A stretch of 33,102 bases of DNA, taken from the NCBI GenBank assembly GCA_021775495.1, contig JAJFHT010000304.1:1-33102 (forward strand), given 5' to 3'. The notes beneath the pieces are model-generated. The model ran no database searches. It worked only from the letters and a program-made list of their open reading frames with translations, and had not been told where the DNA came from. Numbering within the stretch: position 1 is the first letter of the stretch; each line of letters opens with the position of its first letter. Of the stretch, positions 31,057 to 33,102 are shown piece after piece. This DNA is from Hyphomicrobiales bacterium (GTDB lineage Bacteria > Pseudomonadota > Alphaproteobacteria > Rhizobiales > Rhizobiaceae). Position numbers and translations under genes: made by a program.

Positions 31057-33102
31057 ATGGACGACAAAAACCAGCAACAGGCGGCTCGTGTCGAGCAGGA
31101 AGCTGCCGGACGCGGCGGACTTGATCAAGGTGAACTCGATGAACTTGTTGCTTCATCCGATACAGGGGGACGAACTCCCGGTGGCGTGACGGAAAAGTTC
31201 CTGCTTGGCGTTGCGCTGATCTGGTCATTGTTCCAGCTGTGGATCGCCTCTCCTATTCCGTTCATCATCGGCGTCGGTGTCTTCAATGATACCGAAGCCC
31301 GATCGATCCATCTGGCCTTCGCGGTGCTGCTGGCGTTCCTTGCCTATCCCGCGGCGCGTTCCAGGTTCCAACTGTTTCTTGGTATCGGCATACCGGTTTT
31401 GCTGGGAACCCTGTTCTTTGTTGGCGGCCGGGGCGCCGTACCGATCTGGCTTTGCGCGCTGATCGTTATTGCCGTCGCCGGTGCGGTCGTTCTCGGCTCG
31501 CCAAAGGACCGGATTCCGATCTGGGAATGGGCGCTGGCGATCGTCGGCGCGCTCTGTGCGGTCTATCTTTATGCCAATTACATCAACCTGTCGCAGCGGC
31601 CCGGCGCGCCGGTTTTCCAGGATCTGGTGATCGGCATGATCGGCATCATGCTGCTGCTTGAAGCCACTCGGCGCTCATTGGGGCCGGCTTTAATGATCGT
31701 TGCATCGGTCTTCCTGATTTACACGTTTCTTGGTGCTTACATGCCGTCGATCATCGCCCATAAGGGCAATTCGCTCTCCGAGGTGATCAACCATCACTGG
31801 GTGACAACCGAAGGCGTTTTCGGCATTGCGTTGGGTGTCTCGACAAGTTTTGTATTCCTGTTCGTACTGTTTGGCGCGCTGCTTGACCGTGCCGGTGCAG
31901 GCAATTATTTCATCCAGGTGGCGTTTTCGCTGATGGGGCACATGCGCGGTGGTCCGGCCAAGGCTGCGGTTGTTTCTTCCGCAATGACTGGCCTGATTTC
32001 CGGTTCATCCATCGCCAATGTCGTCACGACCGGAACCTTCACCATACCGTTGATGAAGCGGGTCGGATTCTCTGCCGAAAAGGCGGGAGCCGTTGAAGTC
32101 GCTTCGTCGGTCAATGGTCAGATCATGCCGCCCGTCATGGGAGCGGCGGCCTTCCTGATGGTGGAATATGTCGGTATTCCCTATTTCGATGTCGTGACGC
32201 ATGCCTTCCTGCCGGCGCTGATTTCCTACATCGCGCTGGTCTACATCGTCCACCTAGAGGCGATGAAAGCCGGAATGGAAGGGCTGGAACGGGCTGTTGC
32301 GCCAAAACCCTGGGTGCAGCGGCTGATCGGTTTTGCTTTTGGCGTCGTTGTGCTTTGTGCCGTGTCGTTCGGAGTCTACTACGGCATGGGCTGGATGCGC
32401 CCCGCATTTGGCGATGCGGCAAGCTGGATTGTCTTTGTTCTGCTGGTTGCCGTCTATGTCGGGCTGGTGGCTTTCGGCGCCAGATATCCGGAACTGAAAA
32501 TGGATGATCCCAACGCACCGGTGCAAAAACTGCCGGTGCCGGGACCGACCATCAAGTCGGGTCTGCATTTTATCCTTCCCGTCGTAGTGCTGGTCTGGGC
32601 GCTGATGGTTGACCGGCTGTCACCCGGACTGTCGGCGTTCTGGGCGTCCGCATTCATGATCTTCATTCTGCTGACTCAGCGGCCATTGTTCGCTTTCTTC
32701 CGCGGCATTGGCGATTTTGGCGGGGAACTGCGTCGCGGTTTCGCCGATCTGATCGACGGCCTGATTACCGGCGCCCGCAACATGATCGGCATTGGTATCG
32801 CGACGGCAACCGCCGGCATCATCGTTGGTTCGGTTAGCCAGACCGGTGTCGGATCGGCCCTGGCAGAAGTGGTTGAGGTGCTTTCGGGCGGCAATATCAT
32901 GGCGATTTTGTTCCTGACGGCGATCCTGTCGTTGATTCTCGGAATGGGACTGCCAACCACGGCCAACTACATTGTCGTGTCGGCGCTGCTGGCGCCGGTT
33001 ATTGTCACGCTGGGACAGCAGAACGGACTGATTGTGCCGCTGATCGCGGTTCATTTGTTCGTGTTCTATTTCGGCATCATGGCGGATGTGACGCCGCCGG
33101 TC
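31057..33102 (+). CDS. TRAP transporter fused permease (DctQM-type, TAXI class), 3' partial
   Basis: The frame from ATG 31057 is open to the window end, giving 682 visible residues. A polar N-terminus (~50 residues, Gln/Glu-rich) leads to four helices of the small DctQ-like part. The large DctM-like part follows. VAFSLMGHMRGGPAKAAVVSSAMTGLISGSSIANVVTTGTFTIPLMKRVGF is the hallmark of the TAXI permease, followed by ASSVNGQIMPPVMGAAAFLMVEY. A second such region near the end reads SLILGMGLPTTANYIVV, with FYFGIMADVTPP at the edge. An AGGGA stretch precedes the ATG. Together with the TAXI binding protein it makes an Na+- or H+-driven secondary importer. The stop codon and any further operon genes lie beyond the window. 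Confidence 0.92.
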   Translation, partial: MDDKNQQQAARVEQEAAGRGGLDQGELDELVASSDTGGRTPGGVTEKFLLGVALIWSLFQLWIASPIPFIIGVGVFNDTEARSIHLAFAVLLAFLAYPAARSRFQLFLGIGIPVLLGTLFFVGGRGAVPIWLCALIVIAVAGAVVLGSPKDRIPIWEWALAIVGALCAVYLYANYINLSQRPGAPVFQDLVIGMIGIMLLLEATRRSLGPALMIVASVFLIYTFLGAYMPSIIAHKGNSLSEVINHHWVTTEGVFGIALGVSTSFVFLFVLFGALLDRAGAGNYFIQVAFSLMGHMRGGPAKAAVVSSAMTGLISGSSIANVVTTGTFTIPLMKRVGFSAEKAGAVEVASSVNGQIMPPVMGAAAFLMVEYVGIPYFDVVTHAFLPALISYIALVYIVHLEAMKAGMEGLERAVAPKPWVQRLIGFAFGVVVLCAVSFGVYYGMGWMRPAFGDAASWIVFVLLVAVYVGLVAFGARYPELKMDDPNAPVQKLPVPGPTIKSGLHFILPVVVLVWALMVDRLSPGLSAFWASAFMIFILLTQRPLFAFFRGIGDFGGELRRGFADLIDGLITGARNMIGIGIATATAGIIVGSVSQTGVGSALAEVVEVLSGGNIMAILFLTAILSLILGMGLPTTANYIVVSALLAPVIVTLGQQNGLIVPLIAVHLFVFYFGIMADVTPPV

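Noticed and set aside
1..33102. CRISPR arrays, tRNA or rRNA genes, insertion sequences and integrase genes
   Set aside because: No regular spaced repeats, cloverleaf-like segments, transposase motifs or terminal inverted repeats were noticed on reading both strands.

Overview
The window looks like chromosomal DNA of an alphaproteobacterium, most likely of the rhizobial order Hyphomicrobiales and possibly a marine or host-associated member. This is inferred from the moderately high GC content, dense overlapping operons, several ABC and TRAP uptake systems for organic solutes, a SitABCD manganese importer behind a Mur-like palindrome, a perfect FNR/FixK-type box, and a BigR-type persulfide module. 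No rRNA, tRNA, insertion sequence, integrase, phage gene or CRISPR array was seen, so nothing marks the window as a mobile island.

Layout. Positions 1-2118 hold the end of a LivM-type permease read in frame, without a stop, into a TfdB/UbiH-class FAD monooxygenase. Next come a YegD-like Hsp70 ATPase (minus strand) and, divergently, a TIR-domain protein with about six membrane helices. A small cupin follows, then a long intergenic region. A complete branched-chain-amino-acid-type ABC importer (binding protein, two ATPases, two permeases; 5925-10988) has a strong intrinsic terminator after the binding-protein gene. It converges on a minus-strand catabolic operon: Rieske oxygenase, an 85-residue unknown protein and a dimethylglycine/sarcosine dehydrogenase-like FAD/folate enzyme. 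A LysR regulator lies just upstream of that operon, and a GFA/CENP-V zinc protein diverges from it. Together these suggest uptake and oxidative N-demethylation of a betaine-like or N-methylated compound.

Positions 16442-20019 (minus) encode SitD, SitC, SitB and SitA, and a VIT/CCC1-type Fe/Mn transporter follows, so this is a metal homeostasis block. Divergent from VIT is a three-gene MacB/DevBCA-like exporter (ATPase, FtsX-type permease, HlyD-type adaptor). The shared intergenic region contains TTGAT-N4-ATCAA, suggesting oxygen or redox control.

Positions 25386-27595 form a BigR-like module: an ArsR-family repressor with two cysteines, two YeeE/YedE-type membrane proteins and an ETHE1/Blh-type metallo-beta-lactamase-fold protein. 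A class III aminotransferase (minus) then diverges from an RpiR-type regulator. The regulator leads into a TAXI-family TRAP transporter (binding protein and fused permease) that runs off the window end. This last block probably imports and transaminates an unidentified amino or keto compound.

All function calls come from reading motifs and context. No database search was possible.
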